Positions 26,861 through 34,542 of a stretch of DNA of 64,000 nt are shown piece by piece (positions within the stretch are counted from its first letter, which is position 1; each line of letters starts with the position of its first letter). The notes beneath the pieces were generated by a model, which worked only from the letters and a program-made list of their open reading frames with translations, was not told the DNA's origin and did not search any database. The translations under genes and the position numbers were made by a program. Source of the DNA: Clostridium algoriphilum (GTDB lineage: Bacteria; Bacillota; Clostridia; Clostridiales; Clostridiaceae); contig NZ_JAIZZK010000002.1 of NCBI RefSeq assembly GCF_020443705.1, positions 124,001 to 188,000 of the forward strand, read 5' to 3'.

Positions 26861-27109
26861 ATGAATAGAAATGTTATTATGGAGAGAAATGTTTTTATTG
26901 ATAGGTATGTTTTCATGGATAAATATGTTTGCTCAGTGTGCGTGTACGAATATGATCCAGCAATAGAGGATCCAGATGACGAAACAGAACCAGGTACTAG
27001 CTTTGATGATATTCGAAACGATTGGGTTTGTCCAGTATGTGGAGCTGCAAAATCAAAGTTTATGAAAATATCGAGATCTACTAAACGTTATATAAAGGGA
27101 ACTGACTAG
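26861..27109 (+). CDS. Rubredoxin with extended N terminus
   Basis: Small electron carrier with one iron bound by four cysteines. The core, from [15 protein letters not shown] to [14 protein letters not shown], has the two CxxC pairs and the usual length of about 52 residues, plus a basic C-terminal tail. The N terminus is extended by 18 residues made of a six-residue unit repeated three times ([18 protein letters not shown]), encoded by 18-bp DNA repeats (26867-26920). GAGGAG precedes ATG 26861, and no site precedes the inner MDKYVC, so the extension is probably translated. Likely donor for FprA-type proteins. Confidence 0.9.
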   Translation: MNRNVIMERNVFIDRYVFMDKYVCSVCVYEYDPAIEDPDDETEPGTSFDDIRNDWVCPVCGAAKSKFMKISRSTKRYIKGTD

Positions 27110-27202
27110 GTACTAAGTTAAATAAAAATATAAATAAACAAAATAAATAACTCAACGGTTTAATTTTATATTGTTTAACTAATTGAAAAAATATAAAAAA
27201 AA

Positions 27203-27242
27203 CCAGAATAGAAGAGACTTTTTTGGTCTCTTTTATTGTTCT
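27203..27242. terminator. Imperfect hairpin after the rubredoxin gene
   Basis: aagagac (27212-27218) pairs with gtctctt (27226-27232), extended by agaata/tattgttct. T-rich on both strands, so it can serve the rubredoxin gene and the decayed minus-strand ORF. Confidence 0.65.
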
Positions 27243-27246
27243 AAAT

Positions 27247-27336
27247 CTAAACCCGTTCTTTTAGTTTTTCGTTTAATAAATCCTTTTTCTTTTAAAATTT
27301 AAGTTTTGAATAACTTTAAATTTCAGCAATTGTCAT
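27247..27336 (-). pseudogene. Decayed small ORF with a strong ribosome-binding site
   Basis: GAAAGGAG precedes ATG 27336. The frame reads MTIAEI, stop, SYSKLKF, stop, KKKDLLNEKLKERV, stop: two in-frame stops in 29 codons. This looks like a small protein gene broken by point mutations. Identity unknown. Alternatively MTIAEI is only a leader peptide. Confidence 0.4.
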
Positions 27337-27370
27337 GTGTGTCGCTCCTTTCAATAAACTTTTAGCAACA

Positions 27371-27400
27371 AAAAAATAACCACAATCACATGTAGTTACT
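27371..27400 (-). terminator. Minus-strand terminator
   Basis: taactaca/tgtggtta (minus strand, one G-T pair) with a 6-base loop, then a run of seven T. It ends transcription from the minus-strand locus above 27400. Confidence 0.75.
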
Positions 27401-27509
27401 TATTTGAGATTTAATAGTACCACCCTTAGATAATTCTGAGAAATACAGCGCAATGGGGGTGGCGGTCATCGGCTTGTCCTCTTTAGAGATTTGATACAAC
27501 CTTACCCGG
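27401..27509 (-). other. GC-rich patch, possible structured RNA
   Basis: The patch around 27447-27480 is far richer in G and C than its surroundings. On the minus strand ccaccc can pair with gggtgg about 35 bases on, and the transcript would end at the terminator at 27371-27400. It has no convincing ORF. It may be an untranslated RNA or the remains of a toxin-antitoxin type locus. Confidence 0.3.
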
Positions 27510-27758
27510 TCAAACGGAATATAAGATATCAAATTTAATTTCTGATAATTCTTTTAATGTTAAGTCTAATGAATCTATTTTTTCTTTCATCCATGTTTGT
27601 TTTGGGTTTAAATCTAGCTCTATCTTTTTTACCCTATCAATTATATCCTTAATATCTTCTACATTTTTTTTATTTGATGCTATATCACTTTTTATACTAG
27701 TGATATCCTTCTTAGCTCTATTTATAGTAGCTACAATTCCTTTTCTATATTCTTCCAT
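27510..27758 (-). CDS. Small coiled-coil protein
   Basis: 82 residues, highly charged and helical: NRAKKDITSIKSDIASNKKN, then VEDIKDIIDRVKKIELDL, then a second helical part. Heptad-like hydrophobic spacing suggests a coiled coil. No membrane segment. AGGGGGTG stands 7 bases before ATG 27758, better than GTG 27767. Unknown family; phage haemolysin XhlA-like proteins are similar in composition but carry a C-terminal membrane helix that is missing here. Confidence 0.55.
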   Translation of the reverse strand: MEEYRKGIVATINRAKKDITSIKSDIASNKKNVEDIKDIIDRVKKIELDLNPKQTWMKEKIDSLDLTLKELSEIKFDILYSV

Positions 27759-27923
27759 AAATAACACCCCCTATAAATAACTATGTAATATTTATAAAAA
27801 ATATTACAGCTTTTACAAGTAAAATATATAAACCATAAAAATAACTACTCTCTTTAGGAGAAAGAATGGATATTTCTAATTTTAACGATATTAATTAATT
27901 AAGTATATTGTAAATATATATAT

Positions 27924-27960
27924 AAAACACAGTAGAGAAAGTCTAAATCTACTGTGTTTT
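27924..27960. terminator. Bidirectional terminator
   Basis: aaaacacagtaga (27924-27936) pairs with tctactgtgtttt (27948-27960). It serves the minus-strand gene at 27987-28193. The 27759-27923 stretch holds nothing else. Confidence 0.85.
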
Positions 27961-27986
27961 TACATTTTTTAAGTAATTTATTTTAT

Positions 27987-28193
27987 CTACTTTTTGTTTT
28001 TAGTTCCTTGATTAGCAGCTTGTACGCTAGCATTTCCATTAACCTTATATCCGTTTTTAGCATTTTGACTATCTAAACTATTAGCAATAAGGCTTTGATC
28101 TTTTTGTTTCATGGTCATATTTTGGCTCAGACTATTTTCACTATTAGGTATAATATTTTGATTATTTTCAGCAATGGTTTTATTCTGACTCAT
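27987..28193 (-). CDS. Small Asn/Gln-rich protein
   Basis: 68 residues, hydrophilic and low in complexity: MSQNKTIAENNQNIIPNSEN, then SLSQNMTMKQKDQSLIANS and a basic end. No cysteine, membrane segment or signal peptide. AGGAGAGG before the ATG and a terminator right after the stop support a real gene. Asn/Gln-rich composition occurs in small spore-associated proteins, but there is no direct evidence for that here. Confidence 0.6.
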   Translation of the reverse strand: MSQNKTIAENNQNIIPNSENSLSQNMTMKQKDQSLIANSLDSQNAKNGYKVNGNASVQAANQGTKNKK

Positions 28194-28536
28194 AAAAATC
28201 CTCTCCTTTACTAAATTATTCTATATTATAATGCCTCTAACTTAATATACTTATACTAAAATATAAATTTTCGTGAAATAAAGTTTTCATGAACCGTATT
28301 GTAATGTATAGAGAATTTATCAAAGTATAAGCCTTGATTTACTTAAGTTAATAACTCCTATTATGAGACTATGGAATAACTACAAAGAGTTTAAAAATTA
28401 AGTGATAATCCTATTTTAATAAGAAATATAATATAATATTATTAGGTCGGATTCTTCTTATATTGTTAATTACAAGAGTAGAGATGCCTTTGTTTTATTT
28501 TGTAATAACGCACACTAACAGTGTTTTAAAGGATAG
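28194..28536. other. AT-rich non-coding region
   Basis: About 340 bp without a recognisable gene, terminator or long repeat. It lies inside the gene-poor stretch. A small hairpin acac..gtgt lies just before 28530. Confidence 0.4.
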
Positions 28537-28629
28537 ATGTTAACACAATACCAATTGAGTTATATTCAAAATGTAAATTATAATATTAGAACAGAAACAG
28601 CTATAGAGGTTGTAGATGAATTAAAATAA
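28537..28629 (+). CDS. Possible 30-residue ORF
   Basis: AAAGGATAG stands just before ATG 28537. The peptide begins MLTQYQLSYIQNVNYN and ends TAIEVVDELK. Coding is uncertain; it may be a fragment of a longer protein. No family recognised. Confidence 0.3.
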   Translation: MLTQYQLSYIQNVNYNIRTETAIEVVDELK

Positions 28630-28827
28630 TAAATTTGGACACTTATTAACTCTAATGAACATATATTATATAGTTAACATCATTAAAGTTAGATATCTAC
28701 TCAAACAATGCACAAAAGCAATAATAGTTTTAGGGTACCCCGCAGAGGTGCTCTTTTAAATTTCATCCTATAAATAAAGGATACTAATATCTCCTATAGG
28801 AATTTTAAGAAAAAAGGGGTGGTTTAG

Positions 28828-29013
28828 ATTTCATTTAAATATAAAATCAAGAAAAAAAACTTAAATGATATAAAAAATTTAATAAAAAATACAAGAGATA
28901 AAATTAGATGGAGAAAAATACTTGAAACAACACCTGAACTAAAAAAATGGGAGTACAAGAAGTCAACAGTTGTATTAACAAGATCAGCATTACAGGATAT
29001 ATTATTTAATTAA
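28828..29013 (+). CDS. Possible 61-residue basic protein with ATT start
   Basis: An open frame of 61 codons bounded by an in-frame TAG at 28825. The peptide is basic and helical: SFKYKIKKKNLNDIKNLIKN, then KIRWRKILETTPELKKWEYKK. There is no ATG, GTG or TTG near the beginning, but AAAGGGGTGG (28813-28822) lies 5 bases before ATT 28828. A terminator follows at 29092. Either a rare ATT start is used or the start codon has been lost and this is a pseudogene. Confidence 0.45.
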   Translation: MSFKYKIKKKNLNDIKNLIKNTRDKIRWRKILETTPELKKWEYKKSTVVLTRSALQDILFN

Positions 29014-29091
29014 GAAGACCTAAGGGTCATTTAACTGAATGGATTGTTATTATGATTAATAATAATTTCTTGAAATTTAAGTTTTGTAATG

Positions 29092-29122
29092 AAAGGCAGG
29101 AGAAGGTTTTTCTGCTTTTTTC
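29092..29122 (+). terminator. Terminator after the ATT-start ORF
   Basis: aaaggcag pairs with ctgctttt; a T-rich run follows. It supports transcription of the preceding ORF. Confidence 0.75.
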
Positions 29123-29283
29123 CTTTTTTGATTACTCATAAATTACTTTTTTAACATACAATAATGGCATCAATAAATTCTCAATAAATGTAATTAAGAT
29201 TCAAAATTCTGCTCTATTACAACAGAGACCTCGTATATATACACTTGTAATTGGATGATTGTTTTTACATTTTTCTTTACGTG

Positions 29284-29325
29284 TTGACATACGTTTACAT
29301 ATAATGTAAAATATACATATAATGT
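29284..29325 (+). promoter_or_regulatory. Promoter overlapped by palindromic repeats
   Basis: TTGACA (29284-29289), 17 bases, TAAAAT (29307-29312): a near-consensus promoter. A perfect palindrome TTTACAT-ATA-ATGTAAA (29294-29310) overlaps the spacer and -10. Its core acatataatgt recurs at 29315-29325, 18 bp downstream, over the expected transcription start. This is a typical repressor-operator layout. The remainder of the 29014-29349 gap is AT-rich and holds only the terminator at 29092. Confidence 0.65.
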
Positions 29326-29349
29326 TTATTTTTAAAGGAGGAGAAAATT

Positions 29350-29732
29350 ATGACATTTTTAAAAAACTTTGAAAACCGTGTAACTGGTAATACTATAACT
29401 CAAGATCAAGCAAATAAAATTAAAGCTGTCATAAATAAAGATGAAACCGCAAAGAAAGCGAACACTGAAAAGACTAAAACTATGATTGAGCAACAACGTA
29501 AAATAAATATGGCTAGCAACAAGATCAATCATATAAATCATATAAATCCTTTAACATCCATTATAGATAATGGAACTATAACTCAGCCTCAAGCTGACAA
29601 GATCATAATGAAGCAGATATACCTATACCACTTAAGAAACATGGCAAATATTTAAATGAACTATTCAACAACGATATCTACGTTTTTGATAACAAAGATA
29701 ATAAGCTTCACTATGGTTACCAACTTACCTAA
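29350..29732 (+). pseudogene. Frameshifted gene with ITQ-x-QADKI repeats
   Basis: GGAGGAG precedes ATG 29350. The first frame gives 101 residues to 29655, with two copies of a repeat: NTITQDQANKIKAVI and GTITQPQADKIIMK. Directly after the second copy, a different frame continues from about 29613 (ADIPIPLKKHGKYLNELFN) through DIYVFDNKDNKLHYGYQLT to a stop at 29730-29732. The second frame reads like normal protein, so a frameshift near 29610 probably split one gene of about 125 codons. Function unknown. Strong promoter and terminator flank it. Confidence 0.55.
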
Positions 29733-29789
29733 AAGATTTAAAATATAAACAAGAAATTTTAAATAATATGAATGGTAAAATTTAGTAAG

Positions 29790-29812
29790 ACATCCGAGAG
29801 GGTGTTTTTTTT
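29790..29812 (+). terminator. Terminator after the frameshifted gene
   Basis: acatcc/gggtgt stem with loop gaga and a run of eight T. Confidence 0.85.
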
Positions 29813-29904
29813 ATGTTACACTCAGCTAAGCTGACAGGTGGAAGTATATTTTAAACTAAATTAATTACATTCCACATCAACTTGCTATTATTTAGGAGGC
29901 AAGT

Positions 29905-30000
29905 ATGTATTGTAAAAATTGTGGTGCTCAAATAAATGATAAAGCAGAGTATTGTACATGGCATTTTGGGCATAAAAAAAGGCTTTCAAGAAATTCTTGA
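29905..30000 (+). pseudogene. Truncated zinc-ribbon protein gene
   Basis: AGGAGG precedes ATG 29905. The peptide starts MYCKNCGAQINDKAEYC, the standard zinc-ribbon N terminus, but the second knuckle CxxCG is replaced by CTWHFGH. The frame then runs into the tRNA terminator and stops. A zinc-ribbon gene has been cut off here, next to the tRNA gene. Confidence 0.65.
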
Positions 30001-30005
30001 AAGCC
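29974..30005 (-). terminator. Terminator of tRNA-Leu(CAA)
   Basis: ggctttcaagaa pairs with ttcttgaaagcc (minus strand), followed by a run of seven T. It lies directly after the tRNA CCA end. Confidence 0.9.
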
Positions 30006-30008
30006 AAT

Positions 30009-30095
30009 TGGTGCCGGAGGCGGGAATCGAACCCGCACGGTATTGCTACCACTGGATTTTGAGTCCAGCGCGTCTGCCAGTTCCACCACTTCGGC
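30009..30095 (-). tRNA. tRNA-Leu (anticodon CAA)
   Basis: An 87-nt cloverleaf. Acceptor GCCGAAG pairs with CTCCGGC with one A-C mismatch. The anticodon stem CTGGA/TCCAG holds loop CTCAAAA, so the anticodon is CAA (codon UUG). It has a long class II variable arm, T stem GCGGG/CCCGC with loop TTCGATT, and encoded CCA. Its 3' 21 bases recur at 24807-24827. Confidence 0.96.
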
Positions 30096-30180
30096 ATGCC
30101 TGACAAAAAATATTTTACCATATAAATATAATTAATGCAATAGATTTATTTAATTTTAATGTGTTTTAGTATGTTTTATA

Positions 30181-30225
30181 AAAGATTAGTCCTTTAAAGT
30201 TGATTTAAGGGACAATCTTTTTATT
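30181..30225. repeat. Hairpin between tRNA-Leu and polA
   Basis: aaagatt..gtcc..tttaaa pairs with tttaa..ggac..aatcttt, followed by T on the plus strand. It resembles a terminator, although no plus-strand gene lies just before it. Confidence 0.55.
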
Positions 30226-30378
30226 ATAGCAATTATACAGAGGGATTATTAGTTTTAGAGTATATTATTGGTATAATATATGTAAAGATATTATTAATAA
30301 TATCTGTTTAGGGGCAAATTCAACTGGAAGTTAAGAATATAATATGTTAAAATTTCTAAATGGGGGGAAAGCTAGTAG

Positions 30379-30477
30379 AAGAACCCTCACGGCTATAATA
30401 AAAGGATTATATATGTTGAAGAAATAGATAATTTTATTGATGAAGTATACTATAAGCTAAAATATAGTGCAATATAA
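30379..30477 (+). pseudogene. Possible gene-tail remnant upstream of polA
   Basis: After two adjacent in-frame TAG codons (30373-30378) a frame reads KNPHGYNKRIIYVEEIDNFI, then DEVYYKLKYSAI and a stop. It looks like an ordinary protein C terminus, but there is no start. The rest of the 30122-30513 gap holds the hairpin at 30181 and AT-rich sequence. Confidence 0.3.
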
Positions 30478-30513
30478 AAAATTATAAACATATTTAGAAA
30501 GAAGGGATTTACA

Positions 30514-33129
30514 ATGTCTAAAGAAAGGCTATTAATTTTAGATGGTCATAGTCTTATGTATAGAGCTTTTTATGCATTACCAGCTCTAACTAATTCTGAT
30601 GGAATATACACTAATGCAGTTTATGGGTTTACAACTATGCTTTTAAAGATGAAGGAAGAGTTTGAGCCGGATTATATTGTAACAACATTTGATAGGCGTG
30701 CACCTACTTTTCGTCATGAAGAATATAAAGATTATAAAGCAGGTAGAAAAAAAATGCCTGAAGAGCTCCGCGGTCAGTTTGCTCTAGTTAGGGAACTATT
30801 AGAGAAAATGGCTATAGATATTTATGAATTAGATGGTTTTGAAGCGGATGATTTAATAGGGACCTTGTCTGTATTTGCAGAAAAACAAGGACTTGAAGTT
30901 TACATAGTAACAGGAGACAGAGATGCACTTCAGCTTGCAACAGATAATGTTAAAGTTGTAATAAATAAAAAAGGAATGTCACAAAAAGAAATATATGATA
31001 GAAATCGAATGATAGAGGAATATGGGGTAACTCCTACAGAATTTATAGATGTAAAAGGGTTAATGGGAGATTCCTCTGATAACATTCCGGGGGTTCCAGG
31101 AATTGGTGAAAAAACTGCTTATAAGCTTATAAAAGAGTATAAGAGTATAGAAAATCTTCTTATGAATATTGAAAATGTTAGTGGGAAAAAGCTTGTGGAA
31201 AATCTAGTAACATATAGTGAACAGGCTATTTTTAGTAAGAAATTAGCTACTATTATTACATGTGTTCCTATGGAGATAGATTTAGAATCAATTAAATCAA
31301 AAGAAGAATTTGATGTACGCGCTGTAAAAGACTTGTTTTATAAATTACAGTTTAAATCTTTAATAAGTAAAATACCAGATTGTGAGGAAACTATTGAAGA
31401 GATATTTTCTGCGGATTTTACTGTAATAGATGAGTTACATAAGCTTTCAGAACTTATAAATGAAATTAAAGATACTATATATATAATTTTTGATATAGAA
31501 AACGCTAATGTGTTTACTAAAATTAGCATTAATAACATATACCTTAATTATAAGGAGAAAAATTATTTGATTAAGGTTACTGATTTATTTAATGAAGATG
31601 AAGAAAAAACTATAAAATACTTAAAAACTATGCTTGAGAGCAATGAAATTAAAAAGGTAAGTCATGCTGTAAAAAATGCTTATACTGCTCTTAATAAAAA
31701 GGGCATCAAACTACAAGGGATACTATTTGATACGGAACTTGCGGCTTATTTGTTAGATTCTGCAAAGAAAGAGTATAGCCTAGAAACCCTTATGGATATT
31801 AATCTTAGAATTAGTATTAAGGGCGAAGACCATGAAAAAGGAATTAATAAAGTAGCACTCTTAAAAAGACTTTATGAGATATTAGAAAAGCAAATCAAAG
31901 AGTATGAGATGGAGGAACTTCTATACAAGGTAGAACAGCCCTTAACAGAAGCTATATCATACATGGAGTCTGAAGGATTCACAATAGATAAAGATAACCT
32001 TTTGGAACTTGGTGTAAAATTTGCCGCAGATATAGTTGAACTAGAAAAAACTATCTTTGATTTGTCTGGTGAAGAATTTAATATAAAATCTCCAAAACAA
32101 TTAGGCAAGATATTATTTGAAAAATTAGATTTACCTGTTATAAAGAAAACAAAAACAGGATATTCAACTAATGCAGAGGTTTTAGAGGCGCTAGTAGATA
32201 AGCATCCGATTATCATAGAAATTACTAGGTATAGAGGGCTAACAAAAATTTTCTCTACCTACATTGAAGGGCTACAAGCAGTAATTGATGCAGATTGTAG
32301 AATACATTCAAATTTCACCCAAACAGTTACCACAACAGGAAGGTTATCGAGCACAGAACCTAACTTGCAAAATATTCCTATAAGACATGAAATGGGTAGG
32401 GCTATAAGAAAAGCATTCATACCACACAATGATCAGTGTGTTATATTATCTGCAGATTATTCACAGATAGAGCTTAGAGTACTCGCTCACATAGCTGGAG
32501 ATGTAAATTTAATTGACGCTTTCATTGCGCATAGTGATATTCATACTAAAACAGCGTCTGAGGTATTTAATGTACCTATGGAAGAAGTTACAAAACTTAT
32601 GAGAAGTAATGCGAAGGCCGTAAACTTTGGTATAGTATATGGCATTGGAGAGTTTAGTTTAGCTAAAGATTTAAATATATCAAGGAAAGAAGCTAAAACA
32701 TATATAGAAACATACTTTGAAAGGTATCCTAATGTTAAGAAATACATGAAGGATATAGTACTTGAAGCTGAGAAAAATAATAGTGTTACTACTATTTTGA
32801 ATAGACGTAGATTTATACCCGAAATAAATTCAGCAAACAAAATTGTAAAGTCCGCGGGTATTAGGCTTGCCATGAATACCCCTATACAAGGAAGTGCAGC
32901 AGACATTATAAAACTGGCAATGGTAAATGTGTTTCATAAACTAAAGGAACAAGGATTAAAAAGTACATTAATTCTTCAAGTACACGATGAATTAATATTA
33001 AATGTATATAAGGATGAGCTTAAGCAGGTTGAGTATTTGGTTAAAGATCAGATGGAAAATGTTGTAAAGCTGTTAGTTCCTCTAGAAGTAGAAATAAGTA
33101 TTGGAGAGACTTGGTATGAGGCTAAGTAA
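30514..33129 (+). CDS. polA: DNA polymerase I
   Basis: Repair and Okazaki-fragment polymerase, 871 residues. The N-terminal 5' nuclease domain runs to about 290 (LILDGHSLMYRAFYAL, GDRDALQLA, GVPGIGEKTA). A middle 3'-5' exonuclease-like domain keeps FDIENAN and FDTELAAYLLDS but lacks the full active-site set. The polymerase domain has DYSQIELRVLAHI, RSNAKAVNFGIVYGI and QVHDELI. Proofreading is probably absent, as in Bacillus Pol I. AGAAGGG precedes the ATG. coaE follows. Confidence 0.96.
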   Translation: MSKERLLILDGHSLMYRAFYALPALTNSDGIYTNAVYGFTTMLLKMKEEFEPDYIVTTFDRRAPTFRHEEYKDYKAGRKKMPEELRGQFALVRELLEKMAIDIYELDGFEADDLIGTLSVFAEKQGLEVYIVTGDRDALQLATDNVKVVINKKGMSQKEIYDRNRMIEEYGVTPTEFIDVKGLMGDSSDNIPGVPGIGEKTAYKLIKEYKSIENLLMNIENVSGKKLVENLVTYSEQAIFSKKLATIITCVPMEIDLESIKSKEEFDVRAVKDLFYKLQFKSLISKIPDCEETIEEIFSADFTVIDELHKLSELINEIKDTIYIIFDIENANVFTKISINNIYLNYKEKNYLIKVTDLFNEDEEKTIKYLKTMLESNEIKKVSHAVKNAYTALNKKGIKLQGILFDTELAAYLLDSAKKEYSLETLMDINLRISIKGEDHEKGINKVALLKRLYEILEKQIKEYEMEELLYKVEQPLTEAISYMESEGFTIDKDNLLELGVKFAADIVELEKTIFDLSGEEFNIKSPKQLGKILFEKLDLPVIKKTKTGYSTNAEVLEALVDKHPIIIEITRYRGLTKIFSTYIEGLQAVIDADCRIHSNFTQTVTTTGRLSSTEPNLQNIPIRHEMGRAIRKAFIPHNDQCVILSADYSQIELRVLAHIAGDVNLIDAFIAHSDIHTKTASEVFNVPMEEVTKLMRSNAKAVNFGIVYGIGEFSLAKDLNISRKEAKTYIETYFERYPNVKKYMKDIVLEAEKNNSVTTILNRRRFIPEINSANKIVKSAGIRLAMNTPIQGSAADIIKLAMVNVFHKLKEQGLKSTLILQVHDELILNVYKDELKQVEYLVKDQMENVVKLLVPLEVEISIGETWYEAK

Positions 33130-33204
33130 TATGGGAGATTTATTAGGTAAACCTATAAGGCTACATTCTTAGATTTCAACTATAAAAAAGTGAGGGAGAA
33201 GGAA

Positions 33205-33813
33205 ATGCTAAAGGTAGGAATAACAGGTGGCATTGGTAGTGGAAAAAGTACAGTAACTAATATGCTTATTGACAAGGGCTTTCACATTATTGATGCTGAT
33301 ATTGTGTCGAGAGAGGTCTTTATACTATATCCAGAAATAATGAGTAGGATTAAAGACGAATTTGGGTGTGAGTTTTTTGACAGAAATGGTGATCTTAATA
33401 GAAAAGAGCTTGGAAATTATATATTTAAGAGTGAAACTCGTAGAAAAAGACTTGAGAATATAATGATTCCTTTTATCAAAAAAGAAATTAATCAACGAAT
33501 AAAGATGTGTGAAAGAGAAAACCTTCAGTTATGCTTTATCGATGCACCCACCTTAATCGAAAGCAAGTTACATACTAGTATGGATGTAACTATTTTAGTT
33601 TGGGTAAGTAGTGACATTCAAATTCAAAGAGTTATATATCGTGGTGATTTAAATTTAAACGAAACAATGGATAGAATGAGAGCTCAAATGCCAATAGATG
33701 AAAAGAAAAAATATTCAGACTATATTATTAATAATGGGGGAAGCGTTGAAGATACAATGGTGCAACTAGAGTTAATTATTACTGAGCTAGAAAGGTTAAA
33801 TGTGAAGAAATGA
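33205..33813 (+). CDS. coaE: Dephospho-CoA kinase
   Basis: Adds the 3' phosphate to dephospho-CoA, the last step of coenzyme A synthesis. The P-loop GITGGIGSGKST is at residues 5-16, followed by DADIVSREV. I chose ATG 33205 (202 residues) because GAGGGAGAAGG stands directly before it; a GTG at 33190 has no site. polA-coaE is a common clostridial order. The gene overlaps the following transglycosylase gene by 4 bp. Confidence 0.94.
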   Translation: MLKVGITGGIGSGKSTVTNMLIDKGFHIIDADIVSREVFILYPEIMSRIKDEFGCEFFDRNGDLNRKELGNYIFKSETRRKRLENIMIPFIKKEINQRIKMCERENLQLCFIDAPTLIESKLHTSMDVTILVWVSSDIQIQRVIYRGDLNLNETMDRMRAQMPIDEKKKYSDYIINNGGSVEDTMVQLELIITELERLNVKK

Positions 33814-34385
33814 AGTTTAAAAGAATTATAAAAATTTTAAGTATAATTTTTTTAGTTATTATACTAATTAATATAAAAAGTATTTTTAAGATCTTTTACC
33901 CATTGAAATACGATGATCAAATAATTAAATATTCACAAAGGTATGATGTAGATCCTTGTTTAGTCGCGGCTGTAATTAGGGCAGAAAGTAATTTTGATGG
34001 AAATGCTGTGTCGCACAGAGGTGCTTACGGGCTTATGCAGATAATGCCTGATACAGCGCAATGGATTGCTACAAATATGAAATTAAAAAAGTTTAATGTG
34101 GATAAATTATATGATAACGAAATTAACATTGCCATGGGATGTTGGTATATTCATAACTTAAATAACGAATTTAATGGAAATATAGACTTGGTTTTAGCAG
34201 CCTATAATGGTGGACGTGGAAATGTTCAAAAATGGCTTAAAAATCCAGCATATTCGAGTGATGGAAAAACATTAATTAATATACCTTTTGGAGAAACAGA
34301 TAAGTATGTAAAAAAAGTAAAAACAAATTATAATATTTATTTTAAATTGTATGGCGAAGGTCTAAAGTCATCTGATTCCAAATAA
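33810..34385 (+). CDS. Membrane-anchored lytic transglycosylase (SLT domain)
   Basis: 191 residues. An N-terminal membrane helix (about residues 8-25) is followed by an SLT/goose-lysozyme-like domain: VAAVIRAESNFDG with the catalytic glutamate, GLMQIMPDTA, and AAYNGGRGNVQ. It cleaves the glycan strands of peptidoglycan outside the membrane. The ATG overlaps the coaE stop (ATGA), so translation is coupled. Similar proteins take part in wall turnover or spore processes; the exact role is not visible. Confidence 0.9.
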   Translation: MKFKRIIKILSIIFLVIILINIKSIFKIFYPLKYDDQIIKYSQRYDVDPCLVAAVIRAESNFDGNAVSHRGAYGLMQIMPDTAQWIATNMKLKKFNVDKLYDNEINIAMGCWYIHNLNNEFNGNIDLVLAAYNGGRGNVQKWLKNPAYSSDGKTLINIPFGETDKYVKKVKTNYNIYFKLYGEGLKSSDSK

Positions 34386-34443
34386 ACTAAAATACTGACT
34401 TTCACTTTTATTAAAATGACTAAATAAAATTAGATTAAAAATC

Positions 34444-34517
34444 TTGACAAATAGTTTGAAACTGATATATAATTAATCTCGTAGTCGTAAGTATTACTGA
34501 AATATGTGATTACGAGA
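34444..34517 (+). promoter_or_regulatory. Promoter and leader hairpin of tRNA-Leu(AAG)
   Basis: TTGACA (34444-34449), 18 bases, TATAAT (34468-34473): a full consensus promoter. In the leader, tctcgtagtc (34477-34486) can pair with gattacgaga (34508-34517). Confidence 0.8.
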
Positions 34518-34542
34518 CTTAATCCTTTATATAATAAAATTT

